From: DAMCAP01 sp032059445
GTDB lineage: Bacteria > Bacillota > Clostridia > Oscillospirales > Ruminococcaceae
Assembly: GCA_032059445.1 (NCBI GenBank)
Contig: DAMCAP010000013.1
Location: 11,258-75,257 of the forward strand
Length of the DNA stretch: 64,000 nucleotides
Direction: 5' to 3'
In this document: positions 42,397 to 51,355 of the stretch, in pieces
How positions within the stretch are numbered: position 1 is the first letter of the stretch
Layout of the letters: each line of letters starts with the position of its first letter
Translations under genes and position numbers: made by a program
Notes under the pieces: model-generated
What the model was told of the DNA's origin: nothing
Database searches by the model: none
What the model saw: only the letters and a program-made list of their open reading frames with translations

Positions 42397-42867
42397 TTAA
42401 CCCTCGTATACTATGTAGATGCTGCCGGTGACCAAGGCAGCACCTACACCAATATCACCGGTGCCGGCATAGATGTTGCGCATCTGAGCAGTTCCTACTG
42501 TGGATTGAGCGCTAGCGTTGGCTACCACCTGCCCTGCAAATGTACCGGCTGTAATGGCGCTTGCAGGGTGTGTGTGGGACGCATTGGCTTTGCCGTTTGC
42601 TGTACTCTGAGCAGCTGCCGCAGCAGTAGCAGCGTTATTGGCGGTGGCTTGCGCTGCATTTATTTGCACATCAGCCGCATCAAATCCCGCCGCAATCCTA
42701 TTCTCCAGATCGTTCATCGTCTGGTTAGAGAAGGCATCCCCCTCCTCCAGCACCAAACCCTCTTCTCTGGCCACATCATATACATTGGCTTCGCCGGTGG
42801 CAGTTAGCCTGCGGCGATTGGGGTTTTCCGACTGCCTATTCTTCCAATTCTTTTTTACATATGCCAT
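42397..42867 (-). CDS. Phage tail fibre-like protein
   Basis: A 156-aa protein with a basic N-terminus (MAYVKKNWKNRQSENPNRRRL), an Ala/Asn/Thr-rich repeat region and an HTHPASAITAGTFAGQVVANASAQ segment, which resembles the collar and shaft repeats of phage fibres. Its ATG overlaps the stop of the preceding gene (TGATG), with GGAG 8 nt upstream. It most likely forms the shaft or adaptor that carries the Gly-rich tip. Confidence 0.75.
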   Translation of the reverse strand: MAYVKKNWKNRQSENPNRRRLTATGEANVYDVAREEGLVLEEGDAFSNQTMNDLENRIAAGFDAADVQINAAQATANNAATAAAAAQSTANGKANASHTHPASAITAGTFAGQVVANASAQSTVGTAQMRNIYAGTGDIGVGAALVTGSIYIVYEG

Positions 42868-43271
42868 CAAATCACTCCTATCTGCTGCCCACTGTATAGC
42901 TCTCCGGAGTAGCTGCGGGCGGCTCGGTTTTCATTCCAAATTATGTAGATATCTAAGAGCAGCTGCTCCGCATCATTCCACTTCTGCCAAGTGTTAAAGG
43001 GAGGCAGAGGTACTGAGGGCGAATAGCTGTAGCTGTAATACGCCTGCCGCAGGGTTGTGATGTTAGCCAGTATACGAGAAAGCTCTACATTTGTGGGGAA
43101 GTCTGCCCTGCTCCATGGTTGCGCTCTAGGGGTTATCTCTACCCCTAGCATCTCAGCCAGTGTGATGCAGTTGCCCTCCAAACGGTTTAGGTCAGCAGCG
43201 TTACAATGGGCCTTGGCTGACCTGTTCTCAATATCTGCCTGTGTACGGTCGGTTATCGGCGCTATCCACAT
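42867..43271 (-). CDS. Phage tail/baseplate protein, start beside assembly gap
   Basis: A 134-aa protein starting MWIAPITDRTQADIENRSAKA and containing AHCNAADLNRLEGN, a pattern common in small clostridial phage tail proteins placed between the baseplate protein and the fibre. No enzymatic motif is seen. The ATG at 43271 lies just 3' of the ten Ns at 43273-43282, so its ribosome site is hidden in or beyond the gap. Confidence 0.7.
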   Translation of the reverse strand: MWIAPITDRTQADIENRSAKAHCNAADLNRLEGNCITLAEMLGVEITPRAQPWSRADFPTNVELSRILANITTLRQAYYSYSYSPSVPLPPFNTWQKWNDAEQLLLDIYIIWNENRAARSYSGELYSGQQIGVI

Positions 43272-43272
43272 T

Positions 43273-44982
43273 NNNNNNNNNNGCGTAGATTTCACCAGCA
43301 TAGGCTGATGCCAGTGTCTCAATCCGCAGGCCTGTCACCTGTGTCTTTGCAATGAAGCCTCCTGTCAAATCCAGCTCCATCGATTGAATGTAGCCACGGA
43401 TATATTCTCCCTTAGTGCGGATCATTACCATATCCCCTGCGGTTTCCGCTCCCGCCAGTATGTTGAAGCTGTTCTCATGGCGCAGTTTGCGGTAAGAGAG
43501 AAGCCGCTCCCCCACCGCCCCTGCGTTGGCCATGCTCACCAGCGTAGCATCCTGTATACGTAGCTGGTTGGCTGGGGTGTTGGCGGGCAGGCTGGGCAGT
43601 CGCTTGGTGATGATCTGCTTCTGATCTTCGTATTCCTTGCCAGTTAGCAACACCTCACCCTCAGTGGCTACCAGCAGCCGAGCGTAGTTAACATTACTTG
43701 CTGTAATGCTCGCTCCTATTACAGACAAGCTATGCATAGGGGCGTCAAAGACGATCTCATACTCCCCGAGGGCGAGGGTTTCTTTCAGCAGCTCTCGCTG
43801 GTTTTCGCTGGCCAGATAGCTGTGAGCAGTAACCGCAACAGAAGTGACCACCGGCAGCAGCTTAATAGTCTGCCCATCAAACTTGCGGTTGGGCGTAATA
43901 AAGGAGCTAGGTTGCATTGGTGGCGGGTAGATACGCACCTTGTCACTGCGGGCGCAGCTCACTACCACACCCAGTGCAAAGGCTACTTGCTGCAAAGCTT
44001 CTCTGTGGGTACAAATAGGCAGATAACCACTTAATGTTGTGGCTGCAAGACCGCTGTCTAGCTCATACTCAACTCCTGCGGAAGCCATAATCTCACTGAT
44101 TAGCTGCGCTGCAGGAATATTGCTGTAGATCCCGCCCATAAAGTCGGTCTTATCCATCACCCCTACCAAGTCCATCGCCGAAAGGGTCACTGCATTGTCA
44201 GTACCGCTCTCCCAGTTATCGAGCCAAAAAGCACCCAGGTATTGCTCTACACTGTTTACTTCTTCCCATACATCCAACCGCTGGCGCTCCTGCAAAGCGG
44301 AGAACATGCCTGATGGGTTGAGGAGGGAGAACTCCCGACTGTCACTATGGAGGGTGAAGTCCAGCGTATTGATACCCAGCTCTGCCGAGAGAGGGTGCGC
44401 TTCTTCCAGTATTTTTGCTGAGGCGAGATCCTCCCCTGAGAAGATTTTCTTGAGACCGTACTTGATCTCGGTAAGTTTTAGATAACGGTAGGGTTTCGCT
44501 GTACCTGCAAAGCGAAGCACAATCTGGCGGTAATTCTCCGCCTTGCCATCCAGATAAAAGGTCATGCTATCGGGGAAGTATCGCCTTTGCAGGATGGTAT
44601 TGCCCTGCCCACTCTTCCACTCCACATCTATCTGTGAGGGCCATGTATCACCGCCGAAGCGCAGGGTTAAGCCCATCGAACTGTGATTCTCCGTGAAGCT
44701 AATAGTCAAGGTAACAGGGTTTGCAAAGCTGCCATCCGCCCCGCTCATGGAGCTGCTCCACAGCCCCCAAGGCTGGCTCTGTGGTGCATCAGGGAACGGG
44801 GCAAAGCTTCCGTCTAAGAGGAATAAATCCTCCTCCAACGTGCCATAGAGGGGCGGCTGCAAGTCCTGCTCTAAGAGGTCAGAAAGGGATACAAAAGGCT
44901 GCACGTCACCACAAGCTGGGGTGCTATCCCCTTTCGCTGTGGTATCGTACAGCCCAAATGCGATTTTTGCCGTGGTTGCCAC
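43273..44982 (-). CDS. Phage tail/baseplate structural protein (3' end in assembly gap)
   Basis: About 566 readable residues. It starts MATTAKIAFGLYDTT. A jelly-roll-like N-terminal domain (carbohydrate-binding style, WPSQIDVEWKSG) is followed by a domain with TLDFTLHSDSREFSLLNP and YLGAFWLDNWESG, similar to hub/tail-spike proteins of siphoviruses. The stop codon is lost in the ten Ns. The last residues read before the gap are YAGEIY, and the most natural reading is a stop at or inside the gap. Confidence 0.75.
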
Positions 44983-44997
44983 GCTGCACCTCCTTTG

Positions 44998-45366
44998 CTA
45001 CTTTCGTGCCGGCTCTCTGGCCGTGAAGTTTACGGTGAGGTTTTGCCAGTAGTTTTTGCCGTTTACAATCCTACGCACCTCATCGCTCACATTAGAAAAG
45101 TAGGCGGTAAAGGTGTAATCCACAGATTCATCCGGCACCGTAACCGTGTGAAACTCGGTTGGCTCGGTAAGCTTGCGCCACAGGCGGGCATACTCGGCGG
45201 TATCTAGGGTACTACCAAGCTGGAGTTGGTAGTTGTAATACACGCCGATCAGCTCACGGTGGAGTACACCATCCTCGGTACGGCTCGCATACTTATCCAA
45301 AAACTCAGCCTTGCGCTTGAGGGATACTACAGGGATGTGATAGGTCTGACCGTCGATGATTACCAT
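44998..45366 (-). CDS. Phage distal tail-region protein
   Basis: A 122-aa beta-rich protein (MVIIDGQTYHIPVVSLKRKAE). The region IPVVSLKRKAEFLDKYASRTEDG is shared with short proteins found directly after tape-measure genes in clostridial prophages. It probably belongs to the distal tail or adaptor. It starts 1 bp after the tape-measure stop. Confidence 0.65.
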   Translation of the reverse strand: MVIIDGQTYHIPVVSLKRKAEFLDKYASRTEDGVLHRELIGVYYNYQLQLGSTLDTAEYARLWRKLTEPTEFHTVTVPDESVDYTFTAYFSNVSDEVRRIVNGKNYWQNLTVNFTAREPARK

Positions 45367-45367
45367 A

Positions 45368-47800
45368 CTACACCCCCATAATTAAATTCTTGCCTCGCCT
45401 TCGGGCAACTTTCTGCTGATTTTGATAGATGACTTCACCGTCTAGTTTGAGGATGTTGTTTATCATCATATCTCCGCCGCCCAAGTCACTTTTGTCCAGA
45501 GCTGTCATTACAGCCGCTACGATGGTATCAAGGGGGGCCTCGATATTCGTACCCCGCTTCTGGTCGCCCAGCACCGCTAGAAATTCCGCATTGGGTGGAA
45601 TAACGGCACCGGTGGCTAAGCGGGGGATTTTCACAGACGGCACTTGCGAAATGTTCAAGCCCCACGATAGCCCCGCCAAATCCCCGAGAATATCCCAATC
45701 AGGCAAGCTAATAGAGATTTTGTTTAGACCATCAATTAATAGATTGATAGCTCCTATGAAGAAGTTGATGAAGCCCTCAATAATGGTAATCCAACCGTTA
45801 ACATACCCCTTGAAAGCAACCGTCATAAAGTCCCATGCGAGAGTAAAGGTAGCTTTTACACCATCCCAAAGCCCCTTAAAGAAGTTAGCAATAGGCTGCA
45901 CAACATAGGTATCAAACCATGCCCCAGCCCCTTGCCAAGCAACCACTACGTTGCCCCATACATCCTGCGCTGTTGCCGTCAGCCAGCTCCATAGACCAGC
46001 AAAGAAAGATCTGATCGGCTCTACTACCTTGCCCTTAAACCAAGCCGCCGCAACATTCCAAGCAGCGACAATGCTATTCCATACATTTATCGCCGTTTCC
46101 TTGACCCTGTCCCAATCCTTTACAAGTGCTACCACGATAGCGATTAGTATGCCAATGGCAATGACCACTAGTCCGATAGGAGAGGTAAGAAAAGCAATTG
46201 CTACGCCAAATGCGGTAGTAATTGCAGTGGCAATTCCTCCGATTAACGCCCATATCCCCATAACTGTGTTTACAAGTCCCCATGCTAAAGCAAAGCTTCC
46301 TGCCGCAGTAGCAATAGCTTCCACAAACTCTTTATTATCTTTGATCCATTCAGATACCCCCTTAAGTGCTGTCGTTATACTCTCTAATACTCGCACAATC
46401 GTACCGCCTGTCCACTGCGCCAAAGGCTTCAAAAAGGTTTCCCAGAGCCAAGTTCCTAGTGGCTTTAGAGCGTCAATGGTAGCTGCAACCACATCAAAGC
46501 TCGCTGCCCAATTATCTAGCAAAGCGGGCAAATGCACCTCCATGGACCATGTAGCAAGCGGAACAAACAAATTCCGATATGCCCACTCCAATCCATTAAA
46601 TAGGTTCTGTGTAATAGGAGAAATTGCCGTCTTTAGCCGCTCAAAAGCTTTTTTTAGGTTATCAAAATTAATCTTCTGTAATGGTTCCAGTATTGATTTG
46701 ATCTTGTCAACAACCGCCTGTACTGTTGGGGAAAGAGTCACCTCACCCGGCACTTCTACTGAATCAGGGAGTCCCGGTAGCGCAGCCTGCTGCGTACCAT
46801 CTGGTACACCCTCAGCACCGGACTCCTTTTGCAATACATTTAGCTCATCGAATCCTGCCAAAGACTTAACTGCCGCTTTGCCCGCCGCTTCTGTGGCTTT
46901 TGCAAGTTCTTTTTGCGCTCCTGCCGCCGCCGATCCGCTGCTTGCTACAGCTTTCTGTTGCGTTGCTTGTTTTCCAAACAGAGCAGTAGTTACCTGTGCC
47001 GCCAGATATGCTAATCTGGTAAGCCCAGCAATCATTGCATTAATACTGGGCATTACTGCCTGTGCAATCGGAATCAAAGCGTTCCCAACTGCCACCTTGA
47101 GGTTGTTAAAATTAAACTGCAAGCGCATCAACTGCCCTGAATAGGTATTAGCAACCTTAGTTGCATCTCCTGTTTGAAACCTAGTTTCCTGCATAATACC
47201 TAAGACTTCGGCTTGGATTTTTTGCTGCTTGGTAAGGTTGTTGGCTGTTGTACCAATGGATTCTGCGTACTCCTCCCACATCTTCGCTACATTCTTTGTA
47301 ACGCCAGCATTATCTACAAGGATGCTATTTTCGTTTTTAAGGCCTTCGGTGGCACTTTCCACAGCCTGCCCGAGGCTATAGCTTGCCTGTCGACCAAAGG
47401 CTGCGCTATCTTTTAAAGCTATGAGCACCTGCTGAATCTGGCTGTCGTCATAACCACGCAGGGCGAGGTTTTTATAGGCATTGATGGCTTGGGTTGCTGG
47501 CACAAGACCGTCTTTGATGTACTCATCAATAAACTGTTTAGCCTTAAAAAAGCTTCTTCCCTGCCCCTCCACAATGCTTTGCAAGCCTATAAGAGCGTTG
47601 CTAAGCTCGGTGGATGCCTTTACAGCATCTTTGCTGTAGTTTACGATTACCGCTGCGCCAAAGGTAAGCCCTAGCGCTACAGCAACCCCATTGAGCGATT
47701 TTTTGATGCCGTTTAGGCCGCTCTCTAGTTGTTTTCTTCCAGTCGTAAAACCACTCTGATCTATTTTCGTAGAGATTTTTATACTACCGTCAACCGCCAC
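45368..47800 (-). CDS. Phage tail tape measure protein
   Basis: An 810-aa protein that sets tail length and helps DNA entry. The N-terminus has the phage TMP segment (GSIKISTKIDQSGF, then a long helical region with AYKNLALRGYDDSQIQQVL and TGDATKVANTYSGQLMRLQF). The middle is coiled-coil and Ala-rich, and the region around residues 500-560 has very hydrophobic helices (SFALAWGLVNTVMGIWALIG) typical of TMPs. GTG start after AAAAGGAGGTG. By comparison with known phages, about 800 residues suggests a tail of roughly 120 nm. Confidence 0.92.
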   Translation of the reverse strand: MAVDGSIKISTKIDQSGFTTGRKQLESGLNGIKKSLNGVAVALGLTFGAAVIVNYSKDAVKASTELSNALIGLQSIVEGQGRSFFKAKQFIDEYIKDGLVPATQAINAYKNLALRGYDDSQIQQVLIALKDSAAFGRQASYSLGQAVESATEGLKNENSILVDNAGVTKNVAKMWEEYAESIGTTANNLTKQQKIQAEVLGIMQETRFQTGDATKVANTYSGQLMRLQFNFNNLKVAVGNALIPIAQAVMPSINAMIAGLTRLAYLAAQVTTALFGKQATQQKAVASSGSAAAGAQKELAKATEAAGKAAVKSLAGFDELNVLQKESGAEGVPDGTQQAALPGLPDSVEVPGEVTLSPTVQAVVDKIKSILEPLQKINFDNLKKAFERLKTAISPITQNLFNGLEWAYRNLFVPLATWSMEVHLPALLDNWAASFDVVAATIDALKPLGTWLWETFLKPLAQWTGGTIVRVLESITTALKGVSEWIKDNKEFVEAIATAAGSFALAWGLVNTVMGIWALIGGIATAITTAFGVAIAFLTSPIGLVVIAIGILIAIVVALVKDWDRVKETAINVWNSIVAAWNVAAAWFKGKVVEPIRSFFAGLWSWLTATAQDVWGNVVVAWQGAGAWFDTYVVQPIANFFKGLWDGVKATFTLAWDFMTVAFKGYVNGWITIIEGFINFFIGAINLLIDGLNKISISLPDWDILGDLAGLSWGLNISQVPSVKIPRLATGAVIPPNAEFLAVLGDQKRGTNIEAPLDTIVAAVMTALDKSDLGGGDMMINNILKLDGEVIYQNQQKVARRRGKNLIMGV

Positions 47801-47822
47801 ATCACACCTCCTTTTGGGGTAA

Positions 47823-47856
47823 ATAAAAAACGCCTGCTATAATAACAAGCGTTTTA
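47823..47856 (-). terminator. Terminator before the tape measure gene
   Basis: On the minus strand AAAACGC and GCGTTTT pair, with TTG/CAG extending the stem, followed by TTTATTT. It lies between the zinc-ribbon gene and the tape measure gene, an odd place inside the late operon. Confidence 0.7.
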
Positions 47857-47866
47857 ATCTTTAACT

Positions 47867-48241
47867 TTACTTCTCTCCGGGCTTGAATTGATACCCGCAC
47901 TTTAAACAGGTTACTTTAACTTTCTGTGCTCCAATATTGCCTGCCACTAAGCCAATTCCCCCGATCAAGGTTCTTCCAATAACCGCTTTGCCTATTCCGA
48001 AACCTTTTTTATTGGCAGATAAACTGGTGGAGTGGCATTTAGGGCAGTAAGCAATACCCTGTTTATCCATTTCGGTAATGCGGTCCTTTTCGGCTTTCTG
48101 CGTCGCTTGGTTATCCTGCACCTGAGCCTTTAAAGCACTCATAAAACTAACATTATGGCTTTCATTTAATAAGGTACCGCAAGTAGGGCATTTTTTCATT
48201 GCGTTGATGGTGCTTTGATTGCAATTAGGGCACAATTTCAT
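47867..48241 (-). CDS. Zinc-ribbon protein inserted in the tail operon
   Basis: A 124-aa protein with two zinc ribbons: CPNC...CPTC near the N-terminus and CPKC...CLKC near residue 70-115. A glycine-rich hydrophobic segment (AVIGRTLIGGIGLVAGNIGA) lies between the last pairs. This is not a usual tail gene. It is followed by its own terminator and has an AAAGGAGG site, so it may be a cargo gene expressed from an unseen promoter. The start is ATG at 48241; longer in-frame starts exist. Confidence 0.72.
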   Translation of the reverse strand: MKLCPNCNQSTINAMKKCPTCGTLLNESHNVSFMSALKAQVQDNQATQKAEKDRITEMDKQGIAYCPKCHSTSLSANKKGFGIGKAVIGRTLIGGIGLVAGNIGAQKVKVTCLKCGYQFKPGEK

Positions 48242-48288
48242 AGCATATACCGCCTCCTTTTCCATAATAATACATGAAAAGGGGTCCA

Positions 48289-48858
48289 TTAGCAACCCTG
48301 AAGCAATCTCATAAACTCCGCCTCCTTCACCGCTTCTTCGCTAGAGCGCCTAATCGGCAGGTCAAGTATATCTTTGATCCTGGCGCAGTATTCCCGCTCC
48401 TCGGGGGTCAGCTTTCCACGATTACGCTGGCGGCGGTAGTAGATCATCTTTGAGAAGAAGCAATCCTCATGAAGGTCCATAAAGAGGTAGCAAAACTTCC
48501 ACCAGTGCAGATCCTCCACCGTCTCAAGGTCGATGTTGTGAGATTGTCGTATAGCACTAAAGATATACCTAGCGTCTTTTTCGAAGCTGTAGAGCCGCTC
48601 CGCATCGCCTTGTGCGCCGTCCCCCGCCTCTTCCCCACAGTTTAAAAAACGTACCGCCAGCTCGCAGGCTTTCTGCGTGTCCGGCGGTATTTCTTTATAC
48701 AACAGTTGCAGCATGATTAACTGCTTCTCATGATCGGTCAGCTCCTCATCCTCAAAGGCGAGAATGATCTTAAGGCAGTTTTTGAAATCTGTATTTAGCT
48801 GATACTCTACCCTATCAATCTCGGCAGCGGTGGGCAGCCTGTCGGTTAAAATGTTCAT
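48289..48858 (-). CDS. Phage Gp15-family protein
   Basis: A 189-aa protein of the Gp15 family found before the tape measure gene in Firmicutes phages. It is recognised by LEYxLNTDFKNCLKIILAFED-like start (YQLNTDFKNCLKIILAFEDEELTDHEK) and by LETVEDLHWWKFCYLFMDL and IRRSSEEAVKEAE. It is probably a tail assembly chaperone component. Its ATG overlaps the stop of the preceding gene (ATGA). Confidence 0.85.
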   Translation of the reverse strand: MNILTDRLPTAAEIDRVEYQLNTDFKNCLKIILAFEDEELTDHEKQLIMLQLLYKEIPPDTQKACELAVRFLNCGEEAGDGAQGDAERLYSFEKDARYIFSAIRQSHNIDLETVEDLHWWKFCYLFMDLHEDCFFSKMIYYRRQRNRGKLTPEEREYCARIKDILDLPIRRSSEEAVKEAEFMRLLQGC

Positions 48859-49289
48859 GCCAGCACGCCGCTCTTGCCTTTGCCAAGGTATTTGTCAGTC
48901 TTACCCTGCCTTGCTTGCTTGATGAAAGGAGTAATTCCCTCAAAGAACTGAGGAAACATATCAAGGGTATTGGTATCGCCGAAAGCGGCCTTGCTGGTGC
49001 CCTCGCCAAACACATAATCGATCTGCGCCTTGGTAAACTCACAGGTTTCTCGAAGTAAGGAAAGGCGCTGAGCTACGTTCTTGGGGATGCCGTAGGCATC
49101 TACAGCACCATCCTTGTCCAGCTCGGCTGCCCTCTCCTTGTACTCCTGTTCCTTGGCTTCAAAGGCTGCCACCAGCCCATAAAACCGCTCTACAAACTCA
49201 ATAGAGCTGGGGTCAAATGCCACCACGCGGCTCTCGTCACCATTGACGGCAAGCCGCACGGTATTATCCCGAATATGTAAGCTCTGCAT
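48855..49289 (-). CDS. Phage tail assembly chaperone-like protein (DUF6673-like)
   Basis: A 144-aa protein starting MQSLHIRDNTVRLAVNGDES. Its SSIEFVERFYGLVAAFEAKEQEYKERA and FGEGTSKAAFGDTNTLDMFPQFFEGI segments match small proteins between the major tail protein and the Gp15 gene. The name is based on gene order and these patterns. AAGGGGGT precedes the ATG, which lies inside the end of the major tail gene frame. Confidence 0.75.
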   Translation of the reverse strand: MQSLHIRDNTVRLAVNGDESRVVAFDPSSIEFVERFYGLVAAFEAKEQEYKERAAELDKDGAVDAYGIPKNVAQRLSLLRETCEFTKAQIDYVFGEGTSKAAFGDTNTLDMFPQFFEGITPFIKQARQGKTDKYLGKGKSGVLA

Positions 49290-49771
49290 ACCCCCTTCGT
49301 GAAAGTCTTGGTTACAGGGTTAAAGGTGCCAATCTCGGGGTCACCAATCAAGTTGATGGTGAAGTTGAGCTTTGCGCTCTCACCGCCTGCACCGCCAAAA
49401 TCGTCCACCTGAATGGAGCATACATTGCGCTCTGCAGGGTAGGCTCCCTCTACGGCATCCTCATACAGATAGACCATACAAACCTCGCTGCGAGCTTCTG
49501 CCAGTACCTTACGCCCTCTGCGGATGCCATCCACATAGGCGAACACAGGATCACCCTGAATAGCAGTCATGGGGGTCGGAATGTTAGGCTTGTAGCTCTC
49601 CACATCTGTGGTGCCGCTGTCCTGATGGATGTAGGTCTCGTCGGAGGTCTGAGGGTTGTAGGCAATGGTCTGCTCAGTAACTCCATCCCCCACTAAAGAC
49701 CATTGTGGTGTACTGGGAGTGCTTACGGTATTTAAAAACAGGGCGATTTTGCTTCGTTTGATTTTTCCCAT
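49190..49771 (-). CDS. Phage major tail protein
   Basis: A 193-aa protein that should polymerise into the tail tube. The core runs from MGKIKRSKIALFLNT to the TFNPVTKTFTKG segment (about residue 159). It contains VRRGRKV-like and SIQVDDFGGAGGESAKLNFTINLIGD segments typical of tail tube proteins. The last 34 residues are read in a different frame across the start of the next gene, giving a 100-bp overlap. This is unusual for the family, and a sequence error or natural extension is possible. Confidence 0.82.
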   Translation of the reverse strand: MGKIKRSKIALFLNTVSTPSTPQWSLVGDGVTEQTIAYNPQTSDETYIHQDSGTTDVESYKPNIPTPMTAIQGDPVFAYVDGIRRGRKVLAEARSEVCMVYLYEDAVEGAYPAERNVCSIQVDDFGGAGGESAKLNFTINLIGDPEIGTFNPVTKTFTKGVCRAYIFGIIPCGLPSMVTRAAWWHLTPALLSL

Positions 49772-49774
49772 AGA

Positions 49775-50188
49775 TTATCCTCTCCTTTTCGTAAATATAA
49801 ATTGCAGCTGGATTTGATAAATCCCGCAACCGTTTTCCTCGATGTCAAAAAGCATAGCGTTTGATACCTCCAAGGATTCCACTTGATAGTTTCCCGGTAA
49901 GGAGGGAAGATTACCTGTGTCGGATTGCTCCTCCAGCCAGTCTGAGAAATCCTCTAAGAAATCGTAGGTATCCTGCCGATCTACTTCACTGGCGGCCAGC
50001 TCCTTGGCATAGAAGATATAGCTGTTTTGATAGCTCCGGTTGCCGAGGATATCTTCGGTGATCTTGCTGTTGCCGCTCGGTGCTATCGCATAGCTGGAGG
50101 GTTGCTCAGTCGTCTGGTCGGTCAGCACCACCAAATCCATCTTGCCGTAACCCTCTAAAAAGCTCTGTAATGATTTTAAGATACTCAC
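49775..50188 (-). CDS. Phage tail terminator/minor capsid-like protein
   Basis: A 137-aa protein of a family seen after the HK97 gp10-like gene in clostridial phages, with SFLEGYGKMDLVVLTDQTTEQPSSYAIAPSGN and a C-terminal QIQLQFIFTKR strand. It probably closes the tail end or joins head and tail. The start overlaps the preceding gene by 4 bp. Confidence 0.75.
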   Translation of the reverse strand: MSILKSLQSFLEGYGKMDLVVLTDQTTEQPSSYAIAPSGNSKITEDILGNRSYQNSYIFYAKELAASEVDRQDTYDFLEDFSDWLEEQSDTGNLPSLPGNYQVESLEVSNAMLFDIEENGCGIYQIQLQFIFTKRRG

Positions 50189-50622
50189 TCGGGCTTACCT
50201 CCTGCCGCAACGGCCACATTGTTGACGATGATGCGTTTCTTGTCCGCCCACATCCGCTTATCCCACAGCTTGCCCCGCATGGGAGCGCCATGGTACTTAA
50301 ACTCCCGATCACTTACGATCTTCTTGACTCCCTTGCGAGAGCGCCAACCCTGAGGTGTAAGGAATCCCGCAGCCTTGATAACAGGATCGACCATCACCTT
50401 ACCGTAATACATCATGCGGGCGTAGGGGCTATTGTAGGTTATGCTGTCAGCGCCAATAATGCGGGTATTCTTTAAGAGCCCTTGCTGCATCGGTATATAT
50501 GGATCAGAGTGCTTTGCCACCTCATTGGTAAAGAGCCGCTGCACCCTGCCACCCGGCTCCAGCCCACGCCTGCGGAGCATGGTAGCTGCATCATCAAGGT
50601 TTGCCGCAACGGTGACTTTCAT
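50185..50622 (-). CDS. Phage minor capsid/head-tail protein (Minor_capsid_2-like)
   Basis: A 145-aa protein with NEVAKHSDPYIPMQQGLLKNT and ITYNSPYARMMYYGKV, the pattern of HK97 gp10-like or minor capsid 2 proteins in the head-tail connector. Its C-terminus is basic. The start chosen is ATG at 50622; six more upstream codons overlap the GGAGGTGA ribosome site. Confidence 0.8.
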   Translation of the reverse strand: MKVTVAANLDDAATMLRRRGLEPGGRVQRLFTNEVAKHSDPYIPMQQGLLKNTRIIGADSITYNSPYARMMYYGKVMVDPVIKAAGFLTPQGWRSRKGVKKIVSDREFKYHGAPMRGKLWDKRMWADKKRIIVNNVAVAAGGKPE

Positions 50623-51011
50623 CGCCCTGTCACCTCCCAATGACCCATGCCACCACCATACTCACGGCTGTCTACCGCTGTAATGGTAAGCAGATCATCA
50701 TAGCCCAGTAACTCCTTGGTTGACCTCTCGACTTCGTGAGCCACCTCACCCTTGATGACGATGTCGCCGCTTTGCATAGTCCAGCGGCCTGACTTATCAG
50801 CAAGCTCAGTCCATGTCTTGGGCTTAACGTATCCGAGCACAACAGACTGGGGGATAATGAGGGTTAGCCCATCGGCAGAGGCCACCCCTGCCTTGCGAAG
50901 CTGCGCGCCTCTGGTAGAATCCCAAAACACACCCCGCAGCACAGTGCGCTGCCAGCGCTCCTCTTGCCCCGCATGGTACTTGTTGTAGATCGTCACAGTA
51001 TGAGGGAACAC
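50619..51011 (-). CDS. Phage head closure-like protein
   Basis: A 130-aa beta-rich protein starting with FPHTVTIYNKYH. It is similar in layout to head-closure or minor capsid proteins (VTIYN, VLRGVFWDST, DIVIKGEVAHEV). The start is GTG at 51011, 8 nt after GGAGG and sharing one base with the upstream stop. A GTG three codons upstream sits on the ribosome site. Confidence 0.75.
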   Translation of the reverse strand: MFPHTVTIYNKYHAGQEERWQRTVLRGVFWDSTRGAQLRKAGVASADGLTLIIPQSVVLGYVKPKTWTELADKSGRWTMQSGDIVIKGEVAHEVERSTKELLGYDDLLTITAVDSREYGGGMGHWEVTGR

Positions 51012-51343
51012 TACAGCCACCTCCCAAGGAAGCTGCTGTCTAAGTACAGGGCGGCGGCCTCATATAGCCTTGCTTCGTTACTCTTAGGTTTAGCTGCATA
51101 GCTGCGACTCCAGCTGCCTACGCTTTGGCTTTGGAGTTCTCCTCCTTGCTCGTTGGTCTGCCATGCCTCGGCAACGGCGCAAGCAGCAAGCATTACGGAC
51201 TCGGGGGCAGGCCTTGGTACCCGCCCCCTTGTGATACGGTCGATATAAGCAGATGCCCGCAGCATCAGCCGCCCAAAATCAGCATCGGCAATAGCATTAC
51301 CTTGGTAAGTGCCTGTATAGTAGGCGTAATCTGCATATGACAT
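51011..51343 (-). CDS. Phage head-tail connector-like protein
   Basis: A 110-aa helical protein with SYADYAYYTGTYQGNAIADADF, then a helix pair (FGRLMLRASAYIDRIT) and VGSWSRSYA, a pattern shared by head-tail adaptor proteins (gp6-like). GGGGGTG precedes the ATG at 51343. Confidence 0.78.
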   Translation of the reverse strand: MSYADYAYYTGTYQGNAIADADFGRLMLRASAYIDRITRGRVPRPAPESVMLAACAVAEAWQTNEQGGELQSQSVGSWSRSYAAKPKSNEARLYEAAALYLDSSFLGRWL

Positions 51344-51355
51344 CAAGTACACCCC

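Noticed and set aside
45951..47144. A 397-codon plus-strand open frame opposite the tape measure gene
   Set aside because: It is a shadow frame of the Ala-rich tape measure protein, with low-complexity Ser/Thr/Pro composition and no ribosome site.
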